Shown here in pieces: positions 63,986 through 64,000 of a DNA stretch of 64,000 nt. Position 1 is the stretch's first letter. Every line of letters starts with the position of its first letter. A program made the position numbers and the translations under genes. Below the pieces are notes generated by a model. It ran no database searches and had not been told where the DNA came from. It worked only from the letters and a program-made list of their open reading frames with translations. Location: contig NZ_CP181447.1 of the NCBI RefSeq assembly GCF_048001765.1, positions 496,001 through 560,000 of the forward strand, in the 5' to 3' direction. This DNA is from Bombiscardovia asteroides_K (GTDB lineage Bacteria; Actinomycetota; Actinomycetes; Actinomycetales; Bifidobacteriaceae).

Positions 63986-64000
63986 GATAACTGCAAATCT

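Overview
The window looks like chromosomal DNA of a high-GC actinobacterium, most probably a Bifidobacterium. The strongest reason is the left end: a transmembrane Ser/Thr kinase, a giant FN3/Ig-like membrane protein and a MoxR ATPase in one minus-strand operon, the order of the bifidobacterial 'PFNA' cluster (pkb2-fn3-aaa-atp-duf58-tgm). AdnAB-type recombination helicase-nucleases and the dapB-dapA-rnj order fit the same assignment. The species cannot be fixed from the sequence alone; a host-associated species is suggested by the glycan enzymes and large cell-wall-anchored proteins.

Layout. 1-8.2 kb (minus): PFNA cluster, cut at the left edge. 8.4-17.05 kb (plus): adnA-adnB, double-strand-break resection. 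17.2-19.2 kb: a GNAT acetyltransferase and an MFS transporter. 19.25-28.2 kb: lysine/peptidoglycan genes dapB-dapA, then a decayed second rnj, then an accessory island of three paralogous seven-helix proteins (Bax-inhibitor-1/YccA-like by topology) with a DUF805 protein, then a second dapA and the intact rnj (RNase J). The island is therefore bracketed by a dapA-rnj duplication. 28.2-37.2 kb: housekeeping and metabolic genes (butanediol-type dehydrogenase, lipase-like hydrolase, pepN, glmM, def, SRAP protein, Zn alcohol dehydrogenase). 37.2-43.3 kb: a visibly more AT-rich block with a LacI regulator and a divergent operon for an aldonic acid, probably L-fuconate: fuconate dehydratase, GntP permease and a DHDPS-family aldolase. 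43.3-49.7 kb: DUF4391 protein, esterase, a 67-residue leader-like peptide, sugar transporter, nucleoside hydrolase plus MFS transporter. 49.8-64 kb (mostly minus): three large surface proteins of InlB-type repeats and RCC1 propeller repeats ending in LPxAG-type sorting signals. A LacI regulator and a GH127 beta-L-arabinofuranosidase sit between the first and second. The third is broken by a frameshift.

The parts most worth a second look are the duplicated dapA/rnj bracket with its BI-1-like/DUF805 island, the aldonate operon with its palindromic operator, the RCC1 surface-protein array, and the small leader-like peptide. Family names are from recalled motifs; no database search was run.
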